Source: Cacconaster sp045599325 (GTDB lineage: Bacteria > Bacteroidota > Bacteroidia > Bacteroidales > UBA932). Taken from it: a stretch of DNA of 20,383 nucleotides. Location of the stretch: positions 1 to 20,383 of the forward strand of contig JAZRVT010000044.1 of NCBI GenBank assembly GCA_045599325.1, written 5' to 3'. Both the position numbers and the translations under genes were made by a program. Numbering within the stretch: position 1 is the first letter of the stretch; the number at the start of each line of letters is the position of its first letter. Below are positions 1-7,238 of the stretch, one piece after another. The notes beneath the pieces were generated by a model that searched no databases, was not told the DNA's origin, and saw nothing but the letters and a program-made list of their open reading frames with translations.

Positions 1-134
1 AGGAGATGGAGAGCCGCGCTGCGGCGCTCGGCGCAAATGCGGTTGTTGGTATTGACATTGATTATGAGGTGCTTGGCGAAGGCGGAGGAATGCTGATGGT
101 GACTGCTTCCGGAACCGCTGTTGTGCTGGAATAG
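1..134 (+). CDS. YbjQ/UPF0145 family protein, C-terminal part
   Basis: The window opens inside this gene. Reading from base 3, 43 codons run to a TAG at 132-134. The visible residues include RAAALGANAVVGIDIDYE and end in a small-residue strand (MVTASGTAVVLE). The pattern 'A..lGANAVvgi.idye' followed by a compact beta strand is typical of the YbjQ/UPF0145 (DUF74) family, small proteins of about 105 residues that assemble into pentamers; their function is not firmly known, although a metal-binding role has been suggested for the fold. The N-terminal half lies outside the window. Assignment is good at family level; nothing about role can be read from this fragment. Confidence 0.8.
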   Translation, partial: EMESRAAALGANAVVGIDIDYEVLGEGGGMLMVTASGTAVVLE

Positions 135-206
135 AAGGAGGTTTTGTTACGAGAAAGTGGATTGCCAAATCAAAGCAGTCCGGTGATTTAATTGAACCTT
201 ATTATT

Positions 207-701
207 ATGTTAAGTATAGTTAAGAGCCGGATCGAAGATCTTCCGCGTCTGATGGAGATATACCGCCAGGGACGGGAGATAATGATTTCCTGCGGCGATG
301 TAAATCAGTGGGGTCCGGGATTTCCGCCTGAAAGTCTCATTGCCGCTGATATCAGGAACGGCAACAGTTATTCTGTTCTCGACGATGCTGGAAACATTAT
401 CGGTGCATTCACGCTGATATTCGGTTCTGACCCGACTTATCAGAAGATTTACGATGGTGAGTGGCTGGATGATGAGAATCCATACGCCACGATTCATCGT
501 CTGACAAGCACGAAGGACTCCAGGGGTGTCGCAGAAGTCTGCTTCAAATGGTGCGGCTCGCAGTACGGCAATCTGCGCGTCGATACGCACGAGGACAATG
601 TGATTATGCGGCACTGCATTGAGAAGGCGGGATTCACATACTGCGGCATCATCCATCTGCTGAACGGCGACTTGAGACTGGCGTATCAGAAGATAATTTG
701 A
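207..701 (+). CDS. GNAT family N-acetyltransferase
   Basis: A 164-residue protein resembling GCN5-related acetyltransferases, which move an acetyl group from acetyl-CoA to an amine; the substrate cannot be predicted. The N-terminus (SRIEDLPRLMEIYRQGREIM) is the usual beta1-alpha1 of small GNAT proteins. The middle carries a strand pair (VLDDAGNIIGAFTLIFG) and the motif-A region IHRLTSTKDSRGVA, a degenerate form of the acetyl-CoA pyrophosphate loop. The C-terminus (VDTHEDNVIMRHCIEKAGF, then YCGII) is the classical motif B: Asn, alpha helix, 'kaGF'. A TTG at 192 is in frame, but ATG 207 places the conserved strand at the N-terminus as in the family, so it is preferred. The gene lies 72 bases after the YbjQ-like gene on the same strand, with no clear promoter between them. 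Confidence 0.85.
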   Translation: MLSIVKSRIEDLPRLMEIYRQGREIMISCGDVNQWGPGFPPESLIAADIRNGNSYSVLDDAGNIIGAFTLIFGSDPTYQKIYDGEWLDDENPYATIHRLTSTKDSRGVAEVCFKWCGSQYGNLRVDTHEDNVIMRHCIEKAGFTYCGIIHLLNGDLRLAYQKII

Positions 702-920
702 TTTCGAGAGACTGGCGGCACTGCGCGTTAAGCCGCGGAGCGGATTAATAGCTCGCGTTCCGCAGCGAAGGCATCAAAGAGGAAGTGAGTCCGCCCGCCG
801 ACTCAGGTGACCGGGGCCACATACGCGATTTTAACACAATTTATATTATGTTAAGTAGGAAATATAAGGAGTCCCCTATACATTATTCATTATTTTGATT
901 ATATTTGATAAAAACACAAT
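702..920. other. Intergenic region between the GNAT gene and the outer-membrane pair
   Basis: No convincing gene. The left half is GC-rich and holds one possible hairpin (735-742 with 756-763, one G-U pair, 13-base loop) without a following T run, so it is a poor intrinsic terminator. The right half is AT-rich. Bases 844-857 (TATTATGTTAAGTA) are identical to 203-216, the translation start of the GNAT gene. From the ATG at 848 only a 16-codon reading frame follows, ending at 898. A -7 promoter box lies at 900-907. Confidence 0.6.
900..907 (+). promoter_or_regulatory. Bacteroidetes-type -7 box (TATATTTG)
   Basis: TATATTTG matches the Bacteroidetes primary sigma -7 consensus TAnnTTTG. It sits 13 bases before the ATG at 921, so transcription would begin only a few bases before that codon; this could favour the in-frame ATGs at 927 or 936. 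No clear -33 element is seen. The flanking sequence is AT-rich, so a chance match is possible. Confidence 0.4.
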
Positions 921-1850
921 ATGTATATGGCTCATATGTCGGCAGTCAATGGCTTGAAGTTGCTGTTGAGTAGACTTCTGGCAGTCTCTCTTCTTTTGTC
1001 TTCATGTTACCAACCGGTGAGTTTTGATGATGTTGACACACCGGCGGTTCCTTGTGTGTATTGTATAATTGATCCGGCGGACTCTCTTCAACAGGCAGAA
1101 CTCTACTACCTGTTTCCAACCGGACATCCTGACCCCAAAGGTATCACAAATGCAAAAGTAACACTTACGGGACGTTGGATGAGCGGAATTGCATATCACG
1201 ATGAAGAAGCAGAATTCAGTCCTTCTGGAGACGGAATCTGGCAGCTGAATACTTCAAGTCTTGATTCACGCTTTTTCAAAGTAAATACAGAACTGATATT
1301 TCAGGCGGTATTACCTTCAGGAGATACGGTCAAGTCATCTTTGCACGTGGTTCCGGACGCTATAACTGAAACACTGCCAGCCGAAAACGGACATTTCCGT
1401 TTCAGGATTATCGAGACTCCGGCCGTCTGGTTATATGGCATTAAAGAATACGGAACGGCCAGTTATGGGTCTGTTCTGGACAGCATCTCAACAGACAGAG
1501 AGGATATCGTTGATGCATTCAATAAAAATGGCGGATGGCATTACAGATATTTGAGGTTAATGGATGGAAGATCGCTTGTTTCGTGGAAGTACAGACCACC
1601 GCATGACAGTTATTTGGACCCCTACCCGATTCATACCGATACTATAACAGTCAGATGCAATGAGAGCTGCCATATCAGGGCAAAAATGGTTTCGCTCGAA
1701 TATGACCGTTATCTGAGAGAGCTCGCCCAGCAGGAACTGATTGAAAACGAGAATGCTGACATTGCCGGAATCTATTCGAACACAAATGTTTACACCAATA
1801 TTTCTGGGGGAACAGGCATTTTCGGTTTCGAAATTACCAGAACGTTTTGA
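921..1850 (+). CDS. DUF4249-like lipoprotein partner of a TonB-dependent receptor
   Basis: A 309-residue predicted lipoprotein. After a short Lys/Arg region, the hydrophobic stretch LLAVSLLLSSC ends in a lipobox with Cys29 (counting from ATG 921), so the mature protein should be lipid-anchored in the envelope. The mature part is all-beta in character: PAVPCVYCIIDPADSLQQAEL, then an 'NAKVTLTG' strand and 'GDGIWQLN', the Ig-like layout of DUF4249 proteins, which in Bacteroidota usually sit beside a TonB-dependent receptor. The next gene is exactly such a receptor and starts inside this gene's stop codon (4-base overlap), pointing to one transcript and coupled translation. ATG 927 or 936 are alternative starts and leave a better-proportioned signal peptide. 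The substrate is unknown. The family call is by pattern and context, not a search. Confidence 0.7.
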   Translation: MYMAHMSAVNGLKLLLSRLLAVSLLLSSCYQPVSFDDVDTPAVPCVYCIIDPADSLQQAELYYLFPTGHPDPKGITNAKVTLTGRWMSGIAYHDEEAEFSPSGDGIWQLNTSSLDSRFFKVNTELIFQAVLPSGDTVKSSLHVVPDAITETLPAENGHFRFRIIETPAVWLYGIKEYGTASYGSVLDSISTDREDIVDAFNKNGGWHYRYLRLMDGRSLVSWKYRPPHDSYLDPYPIHTDTITVRCNESCHIRAKMVSLEYDRYLRELAQQELIENENADIAGIYSNTNVYTNISGGTGIFGFEITRTF

Positions 1851-3934
1851 AAAATCTGCCACGCATATTGTTTTCGGTCATCGCGATTATGACTTTCACT
1901 GGCCTGGCAGGTCAGGAAGCGCCGTTATCCCCTGCCCCTCTGAATGACACTCTGCCGGCTTCAATTAAGACAGACTGGCGGGCAGAGAGACATCTTTCCG
2001 GAACCTATCACGTCAATACTGACAATCTCCGCCCGGTTGTCAGCCCCGTTGGCGAATACGACCCTATTAAATATGTTATGACGCTCCCGGGTGTCTCTTC
2101 CGGCGCAGAAGGATCATCTGCAATCTTTGCAAGAGGCGGAAATCTCGGAAACAATCTTATCACGCTCGACGGTGTGCGCATATATGGCTACAGCCACCTT
2201 CTGGGACTGGCATCATCCATACCTTCTGGCGCAATATCATCAATGGACTTCTGTCTGGGCGGATTTGAAGGAGAACAAGGTGGACTGACCGCATCACATA
2301 TATCTCTCCGAACTCCGGACATCATCTCTGCTTCCGGAGGAGAGGTTTCAGTTTCAAATTCATTCGTCAGTGCAGTTGCATCAGCACCTTTTGCAAAGGA
2401 AAAAGCATCTGTACTGGTGTCTGGCAGATGGTCGCCCTTTTCATTGGAGTACAATCTGCTCAAGAACTCCTTTGATAAAGATGGCAGGATGCCTTCTCTT
2501 TCCCTGAATGTCTTTGATCTCTTCGCAAAAGCGGCCTGGCGTGTCTCCCCTGCTGATGAAGTGTCTCTCACTGGTTTCTACAGCGGCGACGATTATTCAA
2601 TCGGCCTTCCAGATGCTGACTATATGCCAGACTGGAAGAATATAACCGGGCATCTGGCATACAGGCATACGGCCGGCAACACGGTAATTTACGTTGATGC
2701 TTCATATAACTTCTTCAGGAACAATATGGTGCATCTCGCCAATATGAATGGGAAAGAAAGCAGGTTCCAGCTGCAATCACGCATAGAAGACCAGAATTAT
2801 GCTGTTAAGGCAACCCATTCCATATTCGATGGCAAACTGACACTTTCCGAGGGAATCCGATATCAGAGACTGATGATGAGTCCGGGAGCTGCCAGGAAGT
2901 CGGAATCGGCATATCTGGTATCTGAGGATGTCCCTTATTCAGAGAATGTCAGCCATCCTTCGATTGCAAGCGGGTTCGCTGAAGTTAAATTCAGCTATGA
3001 ATCGCTGGATCTGATGGCCAATGTCAGATTGAATCATTACAAGAACAATTCAGTCAGCAGATCTAATACATATACAAGCCTCGACCCCGAATTCAGCGTC
3101 AGGGCAAAGTGGCTGATCAATGACGGCTTTGGCATCGAGGCCACATATGACAACAGAGTACAGTATGACCATACTCTTGAGGGATCGCCCCTTGGGTGGC
3201 CGCTCGACCTTGTGGTTCCAAGCACAAAGAACCTGATTCCGGAACATTCCATACAGTATTATGGGGGTCTCTTCACATCCTTCCTGGGCCATCGCATAAC
3301 GGCAGGCGGATATTGGAAGACGATGGAAAACCTCGTATACTACACAGATGCGGCTGCTCTTTTCACGTCTGCAGCCCAAGGATGGAACAATTTCGCACAG
3401 GTGGGCAGAGGCACCTCTTACGGCCTTGAGCTTCTGTATGAAGGCAGTCTTCCGCAATACCGTATATCCTGGGAAGCATCCTATACCTGGTCAAAGAGCG
3501 ACAGGGCATTCAGCAATATCAACAGCGGCAGTCCATTCCCGGCCAAGTTCGACAGGCCGCATATCTGCAATGCAAGCGTCCACTGGGGGGACCTGACAGT
3601 CTCATTTACTTATCAGAGCGGCCACAATGAGACAGTCCCTGCCGGGCAATACGCCGGTTACCTGCCGTCAGGGAACCGTATGCTTGACTATTTCGATCAT
3701 CCTGACAACTGGCGGATGCCTGCTTATGTCAGATTTGACGCAGGCTACAGCATCGGTTTCCATTCGTCATTTAAAGATGGCCGCCAGCTTGACCACCATT
3801 TTACTTTCGGGGTGTTCAACCTGCTGAACAGACACAATGCATCAATGCTTGTCTATGACCAGAATGAAAAATCGTGGTATTTTGTTTCATTATTCCCTGT
3901 AATGCCAAACGTCAGGTACTCATTAAAGTTTTAA
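1847..3934 (+). CDS. TonB-dependent outer-membrane receptor
   Basis: A 695-residue outer-membrane receptor that should import or bind a ligand using TonB energy. The signal peptide is ILFSVIAIMTFTGLAGQ, with cleavage likely after the Ala/Gly region. A plug domain follows: DPIKYVMTLPGV, an FARGGNLGNNLITLDGV segment (typical 'v.RGg.p.qn.illDGv') and the 'IYGYSHLLGL' turn. The remainder is aromatic-rich alternating beta strands of a barrel, ending in VRYSLKF, with the terminal Phe recognised by the BAM machinery. No N-terminal CarboxypepD_reg-like domain precedes the plug, so it is shorter than SusC-type receptors, and there is no SusD neighbour. Translation starts at a TTG overlapping the TGA of the upstream gene (TTGA); the first in-frame Met lies within the signal peptide, so TTG is needed. 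The ligand cannot be predicted. Confidence 0.9.
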   Translation: MKNLPRILFSVIAIMTFTGLAGQEAPLSPAPLNDTLPASIKTDWRAERHLSGTYHVNTDNLRPVVSPVGEYDPIKYVMTLPGVSSGAEGSSAIFARGGNLGNNLITLDGVRIYGYSHLLGLASSIPSGAISSMDFCLGGFEGEQGGLTASHISLRTPDIISASGGEVSVSNSFVSAVASAPFAKEKASVLVSGRWSPFSLEYNLLKNSFDKDGRMPSLSLNVFDLFAKAAWRVSPADEVSLTGFYSGDDYSIGLPDADYMPDWKNITGHLAYRHTAGNTVIYVDASYNFFRNNMVHLANMNGKESRFQLQSRIEDQNYAVKATHSIFDGKLTLSEGIRYQRLMMSPGAARKSESAYLVSEDVPYSENVSHPSIASGFAEVKFSYESLDLMANVRLNHYKNNSVSRSNTYTSLDPEFSVRAKWLINDGFGIEATYDNRVQYDHTLEGSPLGWPLDLVVPSTKNLIPEHSIQYYGGLFTSFLGHRITAGGYWKTMENLVYYTDAAALFTSAAQGWNNFAQVGRGTSYGLELLYEGSLPQYRISWEASYTWSKSDRAFSNINSGSPFPAKFDRPHICNASVHWGDLTVSFTYQSGHNETVPAGQYAGYLPSGNRMLDYFDHPDNWRMPAYVRFDAGYSIGFHSSFKDGRQLDHHFTFGVFNLLNRHNASMLVYDQNEKSWYFVSLFPVMPNVRYSLKF

Positions 3935-3937
3935 AAC

Positions 3938-3951
3938 GGGGTTGTTGCCCC
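3938..3951 (+). terminator. Weak hairpin just after the receptor gene
   Basis: GGGG, a 6-base TTGTTG loop and CCCC lie 3 bases after the stop codon, followed by a T-rich but interrupted tail. The stem is only four G-C pairs, so a terminator role is tentative. Confidence 0.25.
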
Positions 3952-3999
3952 TGGTATTTATTGCCAGATGCCTGTTCGCGCTTCTGTCCGATATTCCAG

Positions 4000-4558
4000 C
4001 CGGGAATATTCGCACAAAATCACCCCGAGATGATTGAAAATCGGCGATTTGGGTGAGCTTTCGTGCGAAATTCCCCCGAACGGTCAATAAATCAGCGATG
4101 CCGGGGAATATTCTCGCAAAATCACCCCGATATGCCTGAAAATCAGTAATTCCGGGGAGTTTTCGCGCAAAATTCCCCCGATATGCCTGAAAATCAGCAA
4201 TTCCGGGGAGTTTTCGCACAAAATCACCCCGATATGCATGAAAATCAGTAATTCCGGGGAGTTTTCGCCCAAATTCACCCCGATATGCCTGAAAATCAGC
4301 AATTCCGGGGAGTTTTCGCACAAATTCACCCCGATATGCCTGAAAATCAGTAATTCTGGGGAGTCTTCGCACAAAATTACCCCGATATGCTTGAAAATCA
4401 GCAATTCCGGGGAGTTTTCGCCCAAATTCACCCCGATATGCCTGAAAATCAGTAATTCCGGGGAGTTTTCGCACAAAGTCACCCCGATATGCTTGAAAAT
4501 CAGCAATTCCGGGGAGTTTTCGCACAAAATTCCCCCGATAAGCCTGACGATGCTGTCA
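4000..4558. repeat. 51-bp tandem repeat array, about 11 units
   Basis: Unit starts (CCGGGG or its variant) fall at about 4000, 4050, 4101, 4152, 4203, 4254, 4305, 4356, 4407, 4458 and 4509; from 4050 the period is exactly 51. Units from 4152 are nearly identical, while the first two and the end of the last are degenerate. Each unit holds an interrupted inverted repeat, CGGGG..TTTT-CGCAC-AAAA..CCCCG (for example 4204-4231), then GATATGCCTGAAAATCAG. The eight core units strictly alternate CAGTAATT and CAGCAATT, showing a 102-bp dimer as the amplified block. Because 51 is a multiple of three, several frames stay open without being genes. The array fills the spacer between two convergent genes. 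It could act as bidirectional RNA hairpins, a protein-binding array or a selfish repeat; the sequence does not say which. Confidence 0.95.
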
Positions 4559-4589
4559 GTACGGATGAGAAGGCATCTCTCAGATTAAA

Positions 4590-5609
4590 TCACTGGCTCG
4601 ACAGTATCGGGTCTACTTCGCTGAAGGTGCCGAAGACCTGTTCGGAGGCGGCGCGGCATCCCCCCTTGCAGCGGCTGAAGAGCTTGCACCCGATGCAGCG
4701 TGCCGGAGGCTCAGCCACATTGTAGCGGGCCTGCAGGGTCTCGTCTTCAAGTATTTCCCTGATGCTGCGCTCATAGATGCTGCCCATAATGAACGGCGAA
4801 TGGTTGCAGAAGCGCACGTTGCCGTCAGCAGCGATCGTCACGGGCCTCTGCTGGAGGTCTGTGCTGCAGCTGGTGAAGATGATGCCCGGGAACTCGGCCG
4901 GGTTCAGGATGCAGAAAGGCGTGCAGACGCCGCTTGTGAAGCGCATCTGCGGATTTCTTACGGCGAATTTGCTGACGGTGGCGAAGGCGGCGCGCAGCCC
5001 TTCGTCTGAAAGCGAAAGCTCATCGAGGTTGACGATGCCGTTGCCTCCGATATTGAACCGGTTCACCATAAAGTGGAGCACTCCCCTCTCTTTCAGGAAT
5101 TCAAGCGTTCCGGCAACAGTGCCGGCGTTGAGAGCAGTGATTATCAGCACGATGGCCAGATGGTCCGCACCGAGGATGCGGATTGCTCTGTCAATCGCAG
5201 AGACGGCCTTGTCCCAGGAGCCGGGAACCCCGGTCAGGTAGTCGTGGACAGCAGGGTCAGCACTCAGGAATGATATCTGCAAGGCACTGATTCCCAGACT
5301 TTTGAAATTGGTAATAGCGGCATCGTCAAGCAGCGAGCCGTTGGTCAGCACATTGACACGGCAGCCTGCAAAGCCGCATCTGAGAGCCAGGTCGTGGACA
5401 TTCGGCAGCAGTGTCGGCTCACCGCCGGAAAATGAGATCGAGCCCACTTCCGCCTGCGAGAGGATGCGTCTCAGGGTGCGTGCCGCGAGCCTCCTGTCGG
5501 CAGGCCTGGCCCCTTCCGGCCGCCAGTGGTTATAGCAGAAGCGGCAGTTCTGGTTGCAGGCCTCTGTCAACTCATAGACAAGATGTCCTATCCTGTACTT
5601 GCGGCTCAT
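4590..5609 (-). CDS. Radical SAM/SPASM enzyme of an rSAM/lipoprotein system
   Basis: A 339-residue radical SAM protein. The [4Fe-4S]/SAM motif is CNQNCRFC (Cys18, Cys22, Cys25), preceded by the strand LVYELTEA. The GGE motif appears as SFSGGEPTLLPN. The C-terminus has a SPASM-type auxiliary cluster region: Cys-x(n)-DGNVRFC, then CIGCKLFSRCKGGC, exactly Cx2Cx5Cx3C, followed by RAAS..FG, as in peptide and protein maturases. A further, seventh Cys after this block is missing. It lies 36 bases downstream of a Cys-bearing lipoprotein gene on the same strand. This matches, from memory, the Bacteroidetes 'rSAM/lipoprotein system' (families I recall as TIGR04133 and TIGR04134), whose chemistry is to my knowledge not established. 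The lipoprotein is the obvious candidate substrate, as an inference. The ATG at 5609 is the natural start. Confidence 0.9.
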   Translation of the reverse strand: MSRKYRIGHLVYELTEACNQNCRFCYNHWRPEGARPADRRLAARTLRRILSQAEVGSISFSGGEPTLLPNVHDLALRCGFAGCRVNVLTNGSLLDDAAITNFKSLGISALQISFLSADPAVHDYLTGVPGSWDKAVSAIDRAIRILGADHLAIVLIITALNAGTVAGTLEFLKERGVLHFMVNRFNIGGNGIVNLDELSLSDEGLRAAFATVSKFAVRNPQMRFTSGVCTPFCILNPAEFPGIIFTSCSTDLQQRPVTIAADGNVRFCNHSPFIMGSIYERSIREILEDETLQARYNVAEPPARCIGCKLFSRCKGGCRAASEQVFGTFSEVDPILSSQ

Positions 5610-5645
5610 CGATGATGCAGTTCCGGATGAAGTCTGGCGGACAGA

Positions 5646-6188
5646 TTATTCAATCGTGAAATACTCCGTATTGAGAAGTTCCGGAGTCTCTACTTCAGGG
5701 ACGGTGGCATAGACTTGAACCTTGATGGCTCCTTTATAGTTGATCCCCTTTATCTCGACCGGCTGTGAGACGCTGTATGTATCAGGCTCCACATTAATAG
5801 GGCCTTTCTTCAGGAGCTCGCTCCCCTCTTCCCTGTCACTCCAGATTTCGTAATAATACTCAGATTCTGTTATTACCCGGTCGATGTTGACGAAGACAGC
5901 GTCGCTGGCTGTGAGCACAGAGCCATTGGAAGAGGTAACCTCTGTTATGTTCACTTCGGCTGGCATATCGTAGCAGGTCGGCTCGGGGTCATAGCAGTCG
6001 GGCTGGATGATCTTGCAGCCGCAGCTTGCTGATGAAAGCAGCGAGGTGGCGGCTATGATCATTCCTCCGAGACGGAATTTGGCGGCCACAGCCTTAGCAT
6101 TCCTGTTGCGTGTGATGATCACCCAGAGTGATACGGCCCCGAAGGCGATTCCGAGGCCTGCGATGATGATGATAGTCTTAGCTTTCAT
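5646..6188 (-). CDS. Putative lipoprotein partner of the radical SAM enzyme
   Basis: A 180-residue membrane-attached protein. Residues 5-25 form a first hydrophobic segment, followed by a basic loop (RNRNAKAVAAKFR) and a second hydrophobic stretch, GGMIIAATSLLSSASC, ending in a lipobox-like Cys56. Cys58, Cys65 and Cys72 follow at exact seven-residue intervals, the last two both in 'CYD'. The rest (76-180) is a beta-rich soluble domain with no other Cys. Two hydrophobic segments before the lipobox are unusual: either the first is a membrane anchor and the lipobox is fortuitous, or the real start is further in. It directly precedes the radical SAM gene and probably shares its transcript, consistent with being the modified partner. 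A 10-bp phased array lies immediately upstream. The pairing is well supported; the function is unknown. Confidence 0.75.
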   Translation of the reverse strand: MKAKTIIIIAGLGIAFGAVSLWVIITRNRNAKAVAAKFRLGGMIIAATSLLSSASCGCKIIQPDCYDPEPTCYDMPAEVNITEVTSSNGSVLTASDAVFVNIDRVITESEYYYEIWSDREEGSELLKKGPINVEPDTYSVSQPVEIKGINYKGAIKVQVYATVPEVETPELLNTEYFTIE

Positions 6189-6200
6189 ATGCTTTCGGTC

Positions 6201-6280
6201 GTTTATTGTCGTTTATAACCGTTTATACTCGTTATTAACCATTTAAAAACGTTTAAAAACGTTTAAAAACGTTTGCAAAT
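6201..6280 (-). promoter_or_regulatory. Eight-copy 10-bp phased array upstream of the rSAM/lipoprotein pair
   Basis: Eight consecutive decamers on the + strand begin GTTTA, GTTTA, GTTTA, GTTAT, ATTTA, GTTTA, GTTTA and GTTTG (starts at 6201, 6211 and so on to 6271), all but the last ending in C. Two copies read GTTTAAAAAC. On the gene's strand this is a run of TAAAC elements one helical turn apart, starting 12 bases before the lipoprotein ATG. Regular 10-bp A/T tracts should bend DNA, and could also present sites on one face of the helix to a regulator. A near-match to the -7 box on the minus strand (TAGTGTTG, 6289-6296) lies just upstream, in which case the array would be transcribed as a 5' leader. 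Confidence 0.75.
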
Positions 6281-6331
6281 GGCTGTTTCAACACTATATT
6301 AACGCTCACCTGCTGTTTTTGTTGCACCGTA

Positions 6332-7237
6332 TCAGCGTGAATCTTCCGAAGGTTCCACGTGGATGGTGATCTGCATCTCCTCGCCGAACTCCCTGCGGAG
6401 GTTGTCCTCCGCCACTTCTGTGATGTCGTGCGCGGCGGCCACTGTCATCTCGGGGTCGACGACAATGTGCGCGTCCACTATGCTGTAGCTGCCGCACCTG
6501 CGCGACTTCAGGTCGTGGACTCCCCTCACCCCCTCCACTGAAGAGATTATCTCCGAGATTCGGTTCTCAGTCTCATCGGGCAGCGACGCGTCGGTCAGTT
6601 CGCTGAGCGCGGGACCGGCCATCCTTACTGCCACTATTATGATGACTATGCTGATGATGCCGCCTGCCAGCGGGTCCAGTATCACCCATCTGCCGCCGAG
6701 CAGCATAGCGCCGCCGATACCGATGAGCGAACCCACGGATGAGAGTGCGTCGGACCTGTGGTGCCAGGCATTCGCTATCATCGCCTGGCTGGAGATCCTG
6801 CGCCCTTCACGCGCTGTCCACTGGTAGAGAATCTCCTTGACTGCAATCGAGACTGCTGCCGCAATCAGCGCTATGAATCCCGGCATCTCGAGCGTGCCTC
6901 CGCCGAGAACGGTCTGGATGCGGATGATGGAGGAGGCAATCATCTTGCCACCCACTGCCAGCAGGAGGAGGCTGACCACGAGGGTTGCGAGGGTCTCGAA
7001 CTTGCCGTGGCCGTAGTCGTGGCCCTTGTCCTTCCCCTTGCCTGCTATGCGGGCGAAGATTATCACCACGAAGTCGCTGACGAGGTCTGAGAATGAGTGG
7101 ATCGCATCAGCGACCATTGCGGTGCTTCGTCCGAGGAGACCGGCGATCAGCTTGAAGATGCTGAGAGCGAGGTTCCCGACGGCGCCCCAGATGGTCACTG
7201 CCTGTATAGTCCTGGTCCGCTGTTCGAGTTCTGCCAT
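6332..7237 (-). CDS. Cation diffusion facilitator family transporter, probably Zn2+
   Basis: A 301-residue inner-membrane CDF antiporter expected to export a divalent metal in exchange for protons. Six hydrophobic segments occupy roughly residues 15-215. The TM2 site reads DAIHSFSD (His47-x3-Asp51) and the TM5 site AWHHRSD (His159-x3-Asp163). In this family HxxxD at both sites is generally associated with zinc, whereas DxxxD is associated with iron or manganese. The loop GHDYGHGKFETLA is the conserved cytoplasmic segment after TM2. The C-terminal domain (about 215-300) is the usual metal-sensing fold with His residues (VHDL, DAHIVVD, ITIHVEP). The gene begins one base after the stop of the upstream exported-protein gene, so the two are very likely co-transcribed. 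Length and motifs are normal. Confidence 0.93.
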   Translation of the reverse strand: MAELEQRTRTIQAVTIWGAVGNLALSIFKLIAGLLGRSTAMVADAIHSFSDLVSDFVVIIFARIAGKGKDKGHDYGHGKFETLATLVVSLLLLAVGGKMIASSIIRIQTVLGGGTLEMPGFIALIAAAVSIAVKEILYQWTAREGRRISSQAMIANAWHHRSDALSSVGSLIGIGGAMLLGGRWVILDPLAGGIISIVIIIVAVRMAGPALSELTDASLPDETENRISEIISSVEGVRGVHDLKSRRCGSYSIVDAHIVVDPEMTVAAAHDITEVAEDNLRREFGEEMQITIHVEPSEDSR

Positions 7238-7238
7238 A

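Noticed and set aside
210..656. Minus-strand frame of 148 residues
   Set aside because: It is antisense to the GNAT gene, which has clear family motifs.
848..898. 16-codon leader peptide upstream of the outer-membrane pair
   Set aside because: No ribosome-binding context, no regulatory codon run and no attenuator-like structure; the frame is short enough to occur by chance.
4000..4558. Possible CRISPR array
   Set aside because: Units of 51 bp are contiguous and alike over their whole length; there are no unique spacers of constant size and no cas genes nearby.
3923..4588. Repetitive proteins of 116-200 residues encoded in the first array, in three frames
   Set aside because: A period of 51 bases keeps any frame open once one unit has no stop. 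All three frames look equally 'coding', and the repeat is better explained at DNA or RNA level by its inverted repeat.
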